From assembly GCA_031308135.1 (NCBI GenBank), contig JAHLJT010009419.1, positions 66,275,723 to 66,339,722 on the forward strand: DNA of 64,000 nucleotides. The letters run 5' to 3'. How positions within the stretch are numbered: position 1 is the first letter of the stretch; each line of letters opens with the position of its first letter. Made by a program: the position numbers and the translations under genes. The DNA comes from Acheta domesticus. Its lineage: Eukaryota; Arthropoda; Insecta; Orthoptera; Gryllidae. Positions 10,725 through 22,010 of the stretch are shown one piece after another. Below the pieces are notes generated by a model. That model was not told the origin of the DNA. It saw only the letters and a program-made list of their open reading frames with translations, and did no database searches.

Positions 10725-11300
10725 GGGTACGCGAGAAGCATATTTTGAGAGCTCAGAGCCAGCATTGCCACTGACTCTCCAGCGGAACTGTCCCGAAGGT
10801 CCTACAGTTCGAGTCCCGACGGAAGAGGGTTTGGACATTAGCTACATAACTAGTTCCAATTAAGCTGCAGTCCGAAGAAAAATTATAACGACCGAAAGCG
10901 CTGATCGGTAGTTTTCCGCATCTATTTCTCCGATCAATGCCAGGAGAATGACGGAGTAGAAACTAAGAAAAGGGTCACGGAGTGCGCGTGATCTGTCCTT
11001 ACTCTCGCTTGTTTTACCGTTTTACCCACAAACGGTTACACGCCCTGCACCACTACAAATATCAGGAGTCCAACTGGGAGCTTTGAGCTTGTCCCTGCAG
11101 GGACGGTGCCACTCTGGAAGGAGAAACCTGTAAGGGGTAATTCCTGCAAACCGACGGGTATGTCAACACCGGAGATCATCACCCATTTGGGGGTGGTACA
11201 CCGTCACCTCCCTGGATAAAACATTCGCTACACTAACGGGAATAATAACCAATGCAATTGACGTCCCGGAAAGAATCGTATTTTGAGAAGATTCAGATGA
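10725..11300 (+). mobile_element. SINE family A, copy A1
   Basis: The tRNA-like head has B box GTTCGAGTCCC at 10807-10817. It is followed by the family's ATTAGCTACATAACTAG stretch, the CTGATCGGTAGTTTTCCG block (10900-10917), a pyrimidine-rich spacer, the CCAACTGGGAGCTTTGAGC block (about 11070) and the terminal CGGGAATAATAA block (about 11240). All these blocks recur in the same order in the other A copies. It is more diverged than A3 or A4. Confidence 0.75.
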
Positions 11301-11359
11301 TAATATGTTTCTACTGACAGGCCAGCAGATTGCTATCCAGCGTTTAGTTTTGGTAAGGG

Positions 11360-11740
11360 CTGGGACGGTGAACATCATCGTGTTGGTTGCCAGATCTGCC
11401 TCCGGGCGCAGCCTGCATCTTCCGGTTCCTGTCGGAGTTGCCTAAGCATCCAACCACACTCAAGGAAAATCGACACTAGGGGAAGGAAATCGATGGAACA
11501 CAGGTTGCCTGATTCTGTCCTGGTTGGGAAAAATCTGATTTGTGGCCCCTCCTGCCACTCCCGCCTCGCGAAGGGAAGCTCAGCATGGGGAGACGGCCCG
11601 AGCCTGAGTCGAGCCGTCTGCCACGAGGTAGGATTAGTGAGCTTCGTTCTTTGAGCACCAAGTGCACTGCACAATCCTCAGCTAAGATTTCTCGAAGAAT
11701 AACTGAAGATAAAAGGCGGGAATAATAAAGGGTGGTAACA
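11360..11740. other. Moderately GC-rich stretch of unknown nature
   Basis: Follows the A1 SINE. GC-richer than its surroundings, with opposing frames at 11375-11674 (-) and 11540-11725 (+). It could be an extension of an older repeat, but I cannot match it to any other copy in the window. Confidence 0.3.
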
Positions 11741-13855
11741 TTACAAAATCACACAGACTTTAATGCGTTATTGTATCCTTTAATTATAAACAAAGGCAGG
11801 CATAATATGTTTATTTCATTGCGCATTTACATCTACATTAAGTATTACAAGATACAACGTTTAAAAGATACAATAACCCATTTAATTTAGACAGACTGTC
11901 ACAAGAAAAACCTTATAAAGCCACACGGGCATTTGAAATCTTCACCTTATCAAAATGTGGTCTGCCCCGGTGTTACGGTGCTCATTCATAAAAATATGCG
12001 TTGGGAAGAACAGCAAAAAAGGTTTGTGTGATAAAAAAATGCCGTTTTAACATTTTCGCATTACGTTTAATAGATGATGCGCTTTCGAAAGAAAGGCCGA
12101 TTCAGGGTAATCCAGTAACAGGTCTAAGTATCTTGAAAAATAATAAATTCAGAGGATTTACATTCATTCACTTTCAAAGGATTGTATCTTCTTGCTGAAT
12201 GTTCTAGGTAAATTTGCTGAATTCACGGTGATATTTAGTTGCAGATTAGTTTTTAGGAGGAAAGAAAATGATCATCATAAGGGCTCTTGTCCAAGTCTTG
12301 TTTTAAGTAAAAGTGGACGACACTTTCTGGATTTTACCGCAGTATCTTAGTGTGCAGAAAATTAACGCTTCAAAACTACTGCATAAACGTTCTTGCACTA
12401 CTATTTATGGTGTTCATGAAGAAAATTAGAACCAAATTAATTTGAAGTAACGTGCTTACACGTGACCTAGGAGCATATTCGAGGATAATATAGAAGCGAA
12501 TGAAGAAGCTTCGTGACATTTCTCAGTGAAAAGAGGGAAAATTGAGCGAGTTTTGAGAGGGTTTAAAAAAAAGTGTGTTGTTCAATGCGAAAAATAGGCA
12601 AACCACTATTTTGGAATCATCAGAACTCAAAAGTCTATATCTATATCTTATTTTTTGTACGTTCCTGTTTATCATTAGTCTACTACTTTCATATTTATGA
12701 GAGACACCAACAAAATAGGGACATACAGATCAAAATCATCTCTGAAAGTTTTGCTAGTGAAAGATAAAAAGTTAAATCAGCTCATTTTCAGCGTGTATAA
12801 ACAAAATTCAAAAATTCAAAAAGACAGCTAAATGTGTCTCCCGGGGAGCATAAAACAAACGCGGTCCCGTGAGAAGTGAAGTAGTACTTGTTGTCTTTTC
12901 TGTTTGTGAGATCTCTGAAGGAAGCAGAAACTTGGGAACTCGGCCCCAGTGGAACGTTGCGGTTTCGTTCGCGTTCTTGCCTCTGTTCGCCCCTCATCCC
13001 CCTTTCTCCCTCTCGCGACACCGCCACCAATGACCAGCCTCCGCGCCCTTACTCTCACAACTGCTGCATTGCAGTCATGTGGTGGTTGTGTTTAGAAGCA
13101 CCGGTTACGTTTTATTTATTCAGTTATTTTCGTATCTTGTGTGTTGGTAATTTCGTTAGTTGCTCAACGGGACTGACAAACTTGTTGGGTTTTGTTTAAA
13201 AGTTTGTTATTTTCTCACCTTCTAAAAATATTATTTTGAAAACAAAGGATTTTCACATATATTACTGAACCTTAGACTACAATTCAAAGTTTATTCACTC
13301 ATAATCATTATTTTTAAATAAATAAGCGTTGCCGAAATGAGAACTGCTCTTTGGTCGATATTTAATCAACGCAGGCATTTAAGCGATGCTCCTACGATCA
13401 AAATGGCTCTGAAAAAGAACTCTCAGCATTTCCTCCCCGCATTGTACTAGCCCTTATCTCGTAACATTCCTGCGACCAGGAGAGAAACCTTTTCAATGAA
13501 TCCCAAAGATCCGTGAGGAGGAGAACTGCCACCGAGAAAGGTCTTTCTCAACTACTTCGGGTAACTATGAGTCTGTCTTCGCCCTATAAGAGTTACATCA
13601 CACTCCGGCTAGGGCCTGGAGGGCAGAGGCTTGCGTACGACTTAGTCTTGCACTGGCGGAAGTCCGGAAGTAGGGGCAAACTGACTACATAAGACACCCC
13701 ATCGCAAGTCGATTCACGTATACTATTTTGTGAGTTTCATTTCGATTAGTGCATGGAGTTCTTTCCTCCTCTTAAGAAGCTTGTTCGAGGCGCTTGTGCG
13801 GGACACGGCTTTTACGCGAATAGTTTGCGCTAGAAGAAGCTTCCCTTTGCTTTGA
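11740..13855. other. AT-rich DNA, nothing recognised
   Basis: AT-rich from 11740 to 12900, a small mixed-GC patch at 12900-13060, AT-rich to 13350, and mixed DNA from 13350 to 13855. No gene, exon or shared repeat was identified. Confidence 0.4.
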
Positions 13856-13859
13856 CTGC

Positions 13860-14210
13860 CGATGAGTCAGTGCGGCGCGACGGCGGAGGCGTTATGTAAG
13901 GCGCGGGAGCAAGGTGGTGGAATGGTGGTCTGGGGCCCCTTGGGCGCCCGGAGGAGGTGACGCGCCCCGCCCTGCTCCGCCATCTCCTCCCCGCCCCTCC
14001 CCGCCCTACCACGTCCCTCCTCGCTACGCCGCTCCGTGCAGCACCCGCTCTCCAGGAAGCGACCTTGCCCGTTATGCAAACCTGCGCTGCGCCGTGCCGC
14101 GCCGCGCCGGCGGGCGGCGTGCCTTGGGCGGCAGCGCCGAGCACCGCGCTCTTCTGCCGACGGCGCGCGTTCCTTCGCGGATGTGTGTCCAGATGGCGCT
14201 GAAGCCACAG
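13860..14210. promoter_or_regulatory. CpG island overlapping repeat copy C1
   Basis: CpG-dense block. The + strand is G-rich up to about 13945 and C-rich after it. Overlapping Arg/Pro/Ala frames on both strands (13830-14273) are composition-driven. Its right edge (from about 14150) is the first copy of local repeat family C. Confidence 0.5.
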
Positions 14211-14310
14211 CACTTCGTCTCAGAATCTGTAAAACGATCGATGGGGTTGACACGTGATGAGATTGTCGTATAGGTTAAAATGCTTCCCGTTAACGTGGAT
14301 TACTATGTAA
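14151..14310 (+). repeat. Local repeat family C, copy C1
   Basis: Diverged copy marked by GCGCGTTCCTTCGCGG (about 14164-14179), GGCGCTGAAGCC (14195-14206), a TCTGTAAA word (14226-14233) and a TTAACGTGGATTACTATG tail (about 14289). The same order of words appears in C2. Confidence 0.6.
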
Positions 14311-14409
14311 ACAGTATTCTTATGCGGTTGTTTAATAAAAATTTGTTTCTTATCCTTGTAATCCTTGTAAAAAACATACTTCGCTTATATAGTTTGTACG
14401 TAATTAAAA

Positions 14410-14700
14410 CATTAAATCGTTAATTTAGAATTGTAATGCTTGGATAGTCAAATATTGTATGGATGTATTTAAAGAAACAAATACTTCAACAATATTAGTA
14501 TCTTTGTCACTGTACTTGGGAGCCGTATTTGAGTCTTCTGCTTATGATGCGCGTTCCTTCACGGGTGAGTGTTGTGGTGGCGCTGAAGCTGGGGGAAATT
14601 CATCTGTCTCTGTAAAGCTATTAATCGAGAAGTCCTGTATCAAGATCAACGTATCGTTCCAATAGTATTGCCTTAATGTGGACTACCGTACTATAATGGA
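14410..14700 (+). repeat. Local repeat family C, copy C2
   Basis: Begins with an AT-rich block (GAATTGTAATGCTTGG at about 14428; AAATATTGTATGGATG at about 14451) that is repeated before C3. It continues with TGCGCGTTCCTTCACGGG (about 14548), GGCGCTGAAGC (14579-14589), ATTCATCTGTCTCTG and a TTAATGTGGACTACCGTA tail. The small ORF at 14459-14665 is not thought to be a gene. Confidence 0.65.
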
Positions 14701-14983
14701 GACGATTTATTTGGGTGTGTCAGTTTCCTTCTGTACAGTCTCTGCTCTGTGACGACGACCACATATTCCCCTCCCAACAAGCAGACATGAAAGTTGCACG
14801 ACGGCTTCTAGTAGGCAGAAATGTGGAGAGGATGGGTAATTCGAGAGTAAGTGATGTGAAAACGACCTTGAGCCGCCTGAATTATTCCTAGTATAGGAAA
14901 AAGTTTAAGAAGGATTTCTTCTGAAATGTAAAGTTCTTCGTTGAACAGACAATTTGTTATTAATTAAACCACACATCATTAAA

Positions 14984-15084
14984 ATTGAAATCAATATTTG
15001 ATGTAGGCTCCTCATCGTAATTGTTTAACAATATAAACAATAAACAATTACGATGAGGAGCCTACATCAAATATTGATTTCAAT
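14984..15084. repeat. Perfect inverted repeat, 44-bp arms, 13-bp spacer
   Basis: Left arm 14984-15027 and right arm 15041-15084 are exact reverse complements by eye. The spacer 15028-15040 is AT-rich. It can form a long hairpin or cruciform. An ACACATCATT word lies on both sides of it (14970-14979 and 15121-15130). It sits between repeat copies C2 and C3. No terminal motif of a known transposon family was recognised. Confidence 0.93.
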
Positions 15085-15119
15085 GATAGCATCGTAAATG
15101 CCACACCATTTCCTACTAT

Positions 15120-15370
15120 CACACATCATTAGTTTAAAATTGTAATGCCTTAATAATTAAATATTGTATCAGTGTATTTAAAAAACAAATAATTGCAACA
15201 ATATCCATAGTCTCTGTGCTTGGAAGAACCGTCCCATATCTTCCGCCGCCGACTCGTGTTCCTTTTCGGAGGAGTGTCCAGGCGGGTTAGTCGTTGCCGC
15301 TGGGGCTGGAGAAATGCAACTCGTCCATCTATAACGCAAGGAACACGGCGTCAGAAGGAATGGCGGTTTC
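15120..15370 (+). repeat. Local repeat family C, copy C3
   Basis: Shares the leading AT block with C2 (AAATTGTAATGCCTTA at about 15136; AAATATTGTATCAGTG at about 15160). The GC part follows, with CTCGTGTTCCTTTTCGG (about 15253), GCCGCTGGGGCTGGAGAAAT and an AACACGGCGTCAG word. Only a diverged form of that last word (AACGCGGTGTCAG) recurs, in C4. Confidence 0.65.
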
Positions 15371-15379
15371 TTGTTCGTC

Positions 15380-15450
15380 TGTTGATATATCGGTTAGTCG
15401 ATGTATCGAAAAGCCATATATCGAAAGTATTGAATTATCGGTTAAAATAT
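15380..15450. other. Cluster of TATCG-type motifs
   Basis: Within about 70 bp there are GATATATCGGTTAG, GATGTATCG, CATATATCG and ATTATCGGTTAA. Such clusters occur near the ends of some hAT-like and related insect DNA transposons, but no terminal inverted repeat pair was found here. Related TATATCGGTTAAT and TATATCGATTAAT words recur near 26197-26280. Confidence 0.3.
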
Positions 15451-15522
15451 ATTCCCTTATGTATACTCCAATGTGCACGACTACTAAAATCTTAAATTAC
15501 TTACGTTTTACATTCAGTCCCT

Positions 15523-15600
15523 GGCTCGGTGGCGCAGGGAGTTGGAGTAGTGGACCCTCCAAGGAAGCGTAACCGAAGGCTGTCAATTTCAGGCGTGAGT
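15523..15600 (+). mobile_element. Isolated tRNA-like SINE head
   Basis: A-box-like GGTGGCGCAGGGAGTTGG (15528-15545) is followed by tRNA-like sequence. The B-box region is decayed. It is too irregular for a functional tRNA gene. Confidence 0.35.
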
Positions 15601-16400
15601 ATTTTCATCGAATAGTAATGGTGTGGTTAGCTTCTAATACCACCATTCATCGTAGCTGAACCATCATTACCTTCATGATCATTCATCATTTTCCTCCTCA
15701 TGATCCCTAGTATCTTCAAGTACATGCTGGAATCCAATGTGGTTACTTGTCAGGAGAAGTGTTACTAAGATTTCTGGTAACCTTTGGCTTAAAAATTGGC
15801 GATAGTCCTCTCACTCGCCAGCTCTCTATAATAATTAAAACTGTTTCATTCATTAAAACGTACGAGTTGGGCCTGTGCGAATATTCCGTACAGTTGAAAC
15901 ATCTGTTTTAAAGTGAAAATAGCTTCATGTTTCAACCCAATTTTGAATTTTTATGGAAATCACGATACGGAACTGTGATACCTTCCGAAAATGTGTTAGA
16001 ATATCCAAGGTTTCCTTTTGAATATTACGGTAAAAGAAACATATCATGTGGTTCTTCAGGGACAGGAAACAGTGTTTTTAAAGCTTGCGATGGGTTATTT
16101 CAGAGCTATATTGCGTGTTTGCGGATTACATCTATTCGTGCTGTTTCCATTTATCTTATCCGCGAAATTCTAAGTTTTTCGTCCAATATCTGTTTTATGA
16201 ACCTCAGGTGTGAAATTCCTTACCCGACAGAAGCACATTTATGTTTGGGTCAATAGTTTATTAGAAATCGTACTCGACCGTCATATTTCCTTAGCGTGCA
16301 ATGTAATGAGTGGATGCTATCTAGAACGACAAGTCATTTAAGAAAACTATTAATATAAAGTAGTTAACAATACCGTTAAGAAGAATAGAAACGTCGTTGT
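15600..16400. other. Nothing recognised
   Basis: AT-rich DNA. The 109-codon frame at 15927-16256 has no family resemblance. Confidence 0.4.
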
Positions 16401-16415
16401 CTCCCGTTGGGACGT

Positions 16416-16560
16416 TCTGTTCTGCTGACGCCGCGCATTCCTTTTCGTGTGGGGGCTCATGATGCTTCGACGTTGGTGCTGAAGCCGCTGAAATTCATCT
16501 AATCGTGAGGGTGTCACAAGAACGCGGTGTCAGCATGGGTGGTGATTCATTGCCCGAATA
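16416..16560 (+). repeat. Local repeat family C, copy C4
   Basis: Most distant copy. Marked by GACGCCGCGCATTCCTTTTC (about 16428), GGTGCTGAAGCCGCTG (about 16475), AAATTCATCTAATCG, and AACGCGGTGTCAGCATGG, matching AACACGGCGTCAGAAGG of C3. Confidence 0.55.
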
Positions 16561-18025
16561 TCTGTAAATTGGAAAACTTACATACTTATAATCAAGTCCG
16601 TTGTTAAATAAATGGATATTCAGGGATGTGTACGTGATTTTAAATAAGCGATTATCTTGCAGAAAAGTCTCACATTTCCTGAAATTAATTTTTTTTCATT
16701 ATATGGCAGATTCTAACCTTAATAAACGTTAATAAATTCGTAGAAGTTTAAACGCCTAGCTCACAAAATCTTGAATCGTGTATTTCAAAAAGCATGAACG
16801 ATCGCAAGAGTATCAATAAAATTAGTTTTTTAATACGCATCGTTATAGGTATATGTAATTATGTGTACCGTCCATTTCGTAAAATGCTCAAGAAAGTTTT
16901 TAGTTGTTCGCCAAACATAGTTTAGAATGAAACATTCGAAAGTTATTTACATGTACCTGAATGATCCCGAAAATCGATATTATTGCAAATCAGTATTTTA
17001 TTTTAACACAGTCTGTAATTTCCTTATGTTATTTTCTGCTCTTAATCTGTGTTGGAAATCTATTGGAAATTATTTTCTGCAAAAGTGATTTCGTTAAGAA
17101 TATACGGAGATGAGGCCTAAATTAAATGGAGATTATTACTAATTGTTCAAATTGATTACAAAATTGTTTGATTTGAGAGCATGAACAAACATCTGATCAA
17201 CAAATAAGACTATCCTCCACATTTTTGTATTTGCTTGATGGCTTCGGTCGTCCATATGTGCTCCTCAGATTTCTGATTTAGGTCACTAACGTACGGAACG
17301 GATGCCACAATTCTGTTCTCTCGTGAGACACGAGAGGAGCCGAGGTGCATTGTTTGACATTTATGACTCGCGTCATATAGGACGAGAACATACGTTATAC
17401 GATTTAACTCTGACTCGCTGGTCGCCAGGATCAATTTGTGAGGTTGTCAGTTCAAAACATTACATACGTACCATCGAATGCTTTTATTGCAGTTTGAATG
17501 ATAGCCACATGCAGATTTATTTTGTCCCAAAATGGAGGAATGGTTAGTGGAGGATTGTGATGGAGTTCGTGGTGGTAGTGTTTCGTAGACCTCTGCACTA
17601 TAGCTAACGAGGGGATTATGCCTTTGGGTCTTCATGAGTGAAGTATTTTATGAGAATTCACATTCTGAAATACATGATTCAAGATTTAATGAGCTAGACG
17701 TTTTCACTGCTAATGAATTTATGAACGTTTATTAAGGTTAGAAACTGCGATATAATTAAGGAAATTAAGGTTTAATTTCAAGAAATAGATGTGATATTTT
17801 TATGCAAAATAATCGCTTATTTAAAAACACGAATAGATCCCTGCTGGGGGAAACAGGGAGATCCTGGAAATTGGGATTGTGCAATAAAAATTTACAAGAG
17901 GAAAACGCTTTGATTTTTTAAATTTATTTGATGTCGTAACCACCGTTGGCCATTAGCGATTGGGCATAATAATTTCCTGGCCTTTGAAAAATGTGCCTGA
18001 GTCGTATATGACATGTTATTTGTTG
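16560..18025. other. AT-rich DNA, nothing recognised
   Basis: AT-rich with short opposing frames. No supportable gene or repeat. Confidence 0.4.
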
Positions 18026-18030
18026 TGTAT

Positions 18031-18202
18031 CGGCTTAAGTGGCTCAGGGCATCAAAAGATGTCACTGCAGTGCCTCTAACCTGGAGGTCATAGGGATCGC
18101 ATCCTGATGATGGCAAGTCTATAGATCGAATGCAGTTGCAGTCTGGAGGAGAATTCTAGCGGCCGGCTGCTCTGATCAGTAGTTTTCTGTGGTTTCTCCG
18201 AT
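18031..18202 (+). mobile_element. SINE family A, copy A2 (5' part only)
   Basis: Head CGGCTTAAGTGGCTCAGGGC (18031-18050) nearly matches the head of A4. The family block CGGCCGGCTGCTCTGATC follows at 18160-18177. The copy stops right after GTGGTTTCTCCGAT. The pyrimidine spacer and 3' half seen in A3-A6 are missing. Confidence 0.75.
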
Positions 18203-18459
18203 ATTTTTTTGGAAATTTATTAGAATTTTATGGCCGAATCTGAAAACAAATTATCAGTTCCCCATTAGGAGACCGAGACGAGTCGAATGACACCTCGTGT
18301 GTCTCGACTGGTGCACGGGAAGCGGTCTAACCGTGAGAGACGAAACCGCAAATCCACCCGCACGCACATGAGTTTACTCAAATACTATTTAGAAAAAAAA
18401 ATAATATACCGAACAAAATATTAAAATATTGTGTGCACCATGCATACCTTTAACTGCGT

Positions 18460-18800
18460 AGTCTTTGTGGGTTGAGGGTGCCTAGAGTGCGTCTGCGAGC
18501 GTCTCCACCGGGCCTGAGTCTTCTGAGAGCGCGGAGGGTCGGGGGATGGGGCAGAGCGGAGTGGGGCAAGGCTCCGCATACTCAGTGCCCGCGGCATGCG
18601 GCGGCAGCGACGGCGGCGGCGGCGGCCCAGGCGCTCTGGGGCGGAATGTCGATTGTGCAGGATGGTCCTGCGAGCTGCTGTGCTGCACAGCGCTCGCAGC
18701 GCGCGAGATGGACTCGGAGAGAATTGGAGCGTGCGGTCGAACAACGGGGCAAGCGACACTCAGCTAATTGCTCAGGAGAGGCGGTGGAATCTAATGGTGT
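18460..18800. promoter_or_regulatory. CpG island
   Basis: CpG- and GC-rich block with a (CGG)n-like run at about 18596-18632. Overlapping frames on both strands give Arg/Ala/Gly-rich peptides without family resemblance. It ends sharply into AT-rich DNA near 18830. Confidence 0.45.
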
Positions 18801-18829
18801 ACGTGACGTGCTGAAACTTTTCCTCCTTT

Positions 18830-19035
18830 AATTGTCGCTACTCATTGGCTACTAATATACATTTAAAAAAAAGTGCATCACATCGTATAAATATCTATGG
18901 CAGATATAAATTGCACTGAGAAAGAAATTTCAGGCTTTAGATATTGGAGGTGTAGGACAGGTTCGAAAATATTTTTTTTTGAAATTTTTCAAAATGTCAT
19001 ACGTTTTAATGAAAAATAAACTAAACCATTATATT
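18830..19035. other. AT-rich DNA, nothing recognised
   Basis: No supportable feature. Confidence 0.4.
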
Positions 19036-19037
19036 TA

Positions 19038-19190
19038 TGTATTTCCATCCATCCAAACAGACATCCCAATTTTAGGGTACATAATTGCGTGTATCTCCTC
19101 TCCACCTGCACCAGTCGTGATCATCTTTGGAAAACACTAATAGACCTTAATCCTGATAATGTATGCGAAGTTACAGCTGAAAAGTGCCTT
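19038..19190 (+). repeat. Dispersed repeat family D, copy D1
   Basis: Matches D2 (34044-34205) block by block: TTCCATCCATCCAAACAGAC, TTGCGTGTATCTCCTCTCC, ACCTGCACCAGTC, TTTGGAAAACAC, CTTAATCCTGAT and a TTACAGCTGAAAA end. Type unknown. No coding frame and no tRNA head. Confidence 0.6.
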
Positions 19191-19516
19191 ACACCCGGAT
19201 ATCGTATTTTTGAGATGTTCCTAGCACTTTTACTTCCTACACTACAGTGAATCACTTAAGATAAATTGTACACCAGCCATATTGTTCTATTGAACTTCGC
19301 GTAACGAGAAACTTTGCAGTAATAACTGAAAGTCTCTTTTTTTAAACAAATTACGCAACAATACAGTATTATCGGCTTCCTTCGCCTAAACAAAACTTCC
19401 CGCGGCTGCCCTGGTAACAAAAAGTTTCAAATATAAGGGTTAACATAGACCTACTAAAGATTCATCATCAATGCGTAAGTGATATAAAAAGCTATATTAT
19501 TTCTCCATTCTAATTA

Positions 19517-20939
19517 GAGTAGGATGGGGTAAAAGTCCGCATGGAGTAAGAGTCCGATTAGCCTAATTACTGTTTTCGAGGACTGAAGTTGGCACTTCTG
19601 CAATATAAATTGGAAGATGTCATTGATGTTGTTCGGTGATGAGTTCGGTAGCTCCTATGTAAATTTTGCTGCGACAGAGATGTGAAATATAATTTCAACT
19701 TATTTGATGTAATTTTGCAAGAAAATGGAAAAATATTTATGCTGGTGAAAGCACAGTAAGTAAAATCTACAATTAAGAGTATGATTATACAAAATGATTA
19801 TATACAATGCACTAGTAAATAGTTTTGAAGATGCCGGGCAGAAGGCAGACGGTTGGCGCAAAGATCCACATTCATGTCAGGGCAAGAGTTCTGGTGCGGG
19901 CTTCGCCCCACCAATTATTGTACGTGTTGAAATTTACCCAGAAAGCGTCATCACTCAATTCCAGGTAGCGGAACTGAGGCACATTTCTCCCGCTACTCTG
20001 ACAGATGAGTTGACATTAAATGAAGAAGATCTTAAAGTAGGTATCCGTGTGATGAAACCATAAATCACTCACAGGAGCCATCGTCATCTATATTAAGAAA
20101 GGTTACAACCTCCCAAAGGAACGCGATTCTCCAAATTGTGAAACTTCAGAGAATCGCGGTAAACCGCATTACTCGACATTGCTCATTATGCCCATCCGAA
20201 AGACAGGATTGAATTGAAATCGAATGCGGCGAGGAAAGACGTCCCTATACTGACTGCATTACCTCACAAGACTGCACTGGAGAATAAGCAGACCGGAAAT
20301 GCCAATAAGAAATGGCAAATATCGCTTATTTGCAACTCCGCAAATAAGAGAGAAAAGGGAAAGAATAATAAACCAGTTTCCACTGAAAATACTTCGATAG
20401 GGTTTTCCCTTCACTTGCGACATGGAATTCGAGGACCCTCCAGCTGAAGACTGTAAAGAGTGATTCGTGTGTGCGATTCGTGTAAAGAGTGGTGTCATGA
20501 AAAATGCACTTGACGGAGGGCAATTTCTGTTTGATTTGCGTAGAAGATTTGACAAGAATTAATGTATAAAGCATATACTTTGAATTTATTATGAGATTTA
20601 ATTGTTTATCAGAGTATAATTTGCAATTGAAAATTTTATTAAGGCCTTTTAGAATCTATTTTTTTACATTTAATCATTTCCTAATTAAGCTGATGTTACA
20701 TTAATTTAATGCGTTTCATCCTTGGAAACATTGTTAATTTATTTCTAAGGAAGTTTAAATGTTTTGCATGTTCGGACTTTTGCCCCGCACCTTTTAGACA
20801 TCAAATTTAAAGGTACGCCTTTCTTGTTTGATCTGTGTATTCTTCATGCATTAAGCATAGGTCTGTGTAAAAACCGAATCAATGTACCGTGGAAACTCAC
20901 TTTTTTATAGAAAGTGCAGACACTTGCCCCACCTTACCC
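19517..20939 (+). mobile_element. Decayed pogo-like DNA transposon
   Basis: Terminal inverted repeats are GAGTAGGATGGGGTAAAAGT at 19517 and, reversed, GGGTAAGGTGGGGCAAGTGT ending at 20939. About 19 of 26 aligned positions are identical. A TA dinucleotide flanks each end (19515-19516 and 20940-20941), as expected of the Tc1/mariner/pogo superfamily. Near the right end the + strand encodes CDSCKEWCHEKC (20472-20507) and, after a frameshift, FCLIC (20525-20539). Such a C-terminal cysteine/histidine cluster closes many insect pogo/jerky-like transposases. The interior has stops and frameshifts. At about 1.4 kb the copy is shorter than a full element, so it is dead and probably internally deleted. 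Confidence 0.75.
20455..20569 (+). pseudogene. Transposase C-terminal zinc-binding remnant
   Basis: Reading through a stop and one frameshift, the strand gives a Cys-x2-Cys ... Trp-Cys-His-x3-Cys ... Cys-x2-Cys arrangement. It ends at a TAA (20567-20569) about 370 bp before the right terminal repeat. The PHD-like arrangement is known from the ends of pogo/jerky-type transposases. The catalytic DDE region upstream could not be recognised. Frames at 19794-20063 and 20214-20447 may be further decayed parts. Confidence 0.6.
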
Positions 20940-20944
20940 TAGGT

Positions 20945-21640
20945 ATTAAAATAACACATAACACATTTCATTCACCCTTTTAAATTTATGACAAAATTCT
21001 TCTAAAATTAATGGGAAGAATGCGCTTGCTTCTTTTTCAACATTTGTTCAAATCTGGGTACACTATTTGAAACTGCTACTCGCAATTCTTTTTCGACGTT
21101 CAACTTCGATCTCAACCAAATATAGGTTGGACACAGATCGCCTGAGCACGGGAATCCTTCATCTGCGTGGGTAGAAAGATTAAATATCCTCAGCCGCAAC
21201 GCGCGCTACGGATGTAAGGAATCTTGCTGGTAAAGGACTTTACAGATTCAATAATTAATCCACAATTAATTAGTAAAATAAATCCTGTATATTAAAAAAA
21301 ATATAATATGATAGTACAACGTTATTTTGTGAACATTAATGACAGAGGGAATAAAGTAAATAAAATCTTAAGATCATTTTTAATAAATCACCGCGAAGCC
21401 CCTGGGAGCCGCCACGCACAGTTTTAAAACCCCTGCGTTCCATAATACATTACGCCAAGCGCATTACAGTAATGTACAACATTGCAAAGCAGAGCAAGAA
21501 GAATCAGTTTTAGAAGGATCCTTTTGGAAGGTGGATTTTTGGTGGTTCGACCTTTTCGGAGGAGGTGAAACCTCTTAGCATAAACAGGTAGCTCGAAGGA
21601 TGCGAATAATTCCCAAAGACGCCAGTTTGTGAGTTTGGAA
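20945..21640. other. AT-rich DNA, nothing recognised
   Basis: No supportable feature. Confidence 0.4.
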
Positions 21641-22010
21641 TCTGGGTGAGGATGCGCCCTCCATCGGCAGCCTCGTGGGCCGGCGAGGCGGCGCGGCTGC
21701 GGGGCGCCCCGAGGCGCGGGCTGCGCAGGCACGCGGCCGCCGCCGCAGCGCCGCCGCCTCGGCCTCCCGCGCGCGTTCCGGTGCATCGATTTATCAATAG
21801 CGAAATGTGCGTGGGCGGGCGCGGCACGTGGCGCGCGCGGCCCGCCGCCCACCGCAGCCCTTTGCCGCGCAGCGCCGCGCCGCGCGCCGGAGGACGCCCC
21901 TCGCGCCCAACGGGACACGCCACGGGCGCCACCGGCCACTGCCCGGGGGATAGGGAGGCGATATCGCCAAGAAGGCGAGATAGGCTGTACTGCGATTTTT
22001 CTAACTTTGC
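21640..22010. promoter_or_regulatory. CpG island with AT-core motifs
   Basis: Dense CpG island. It contains an isolated TGCATCGATTTATCAATAG (21781-21799) in otherwise GC-only sequence and a perfect 12-bp palindrome GGCGATATCGCC (21957-21968). Opposing Arg/Ala-rich frames (21424-22122) are composition-driven. It may be a promoter or enhancer island. Confidence 0.45.
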
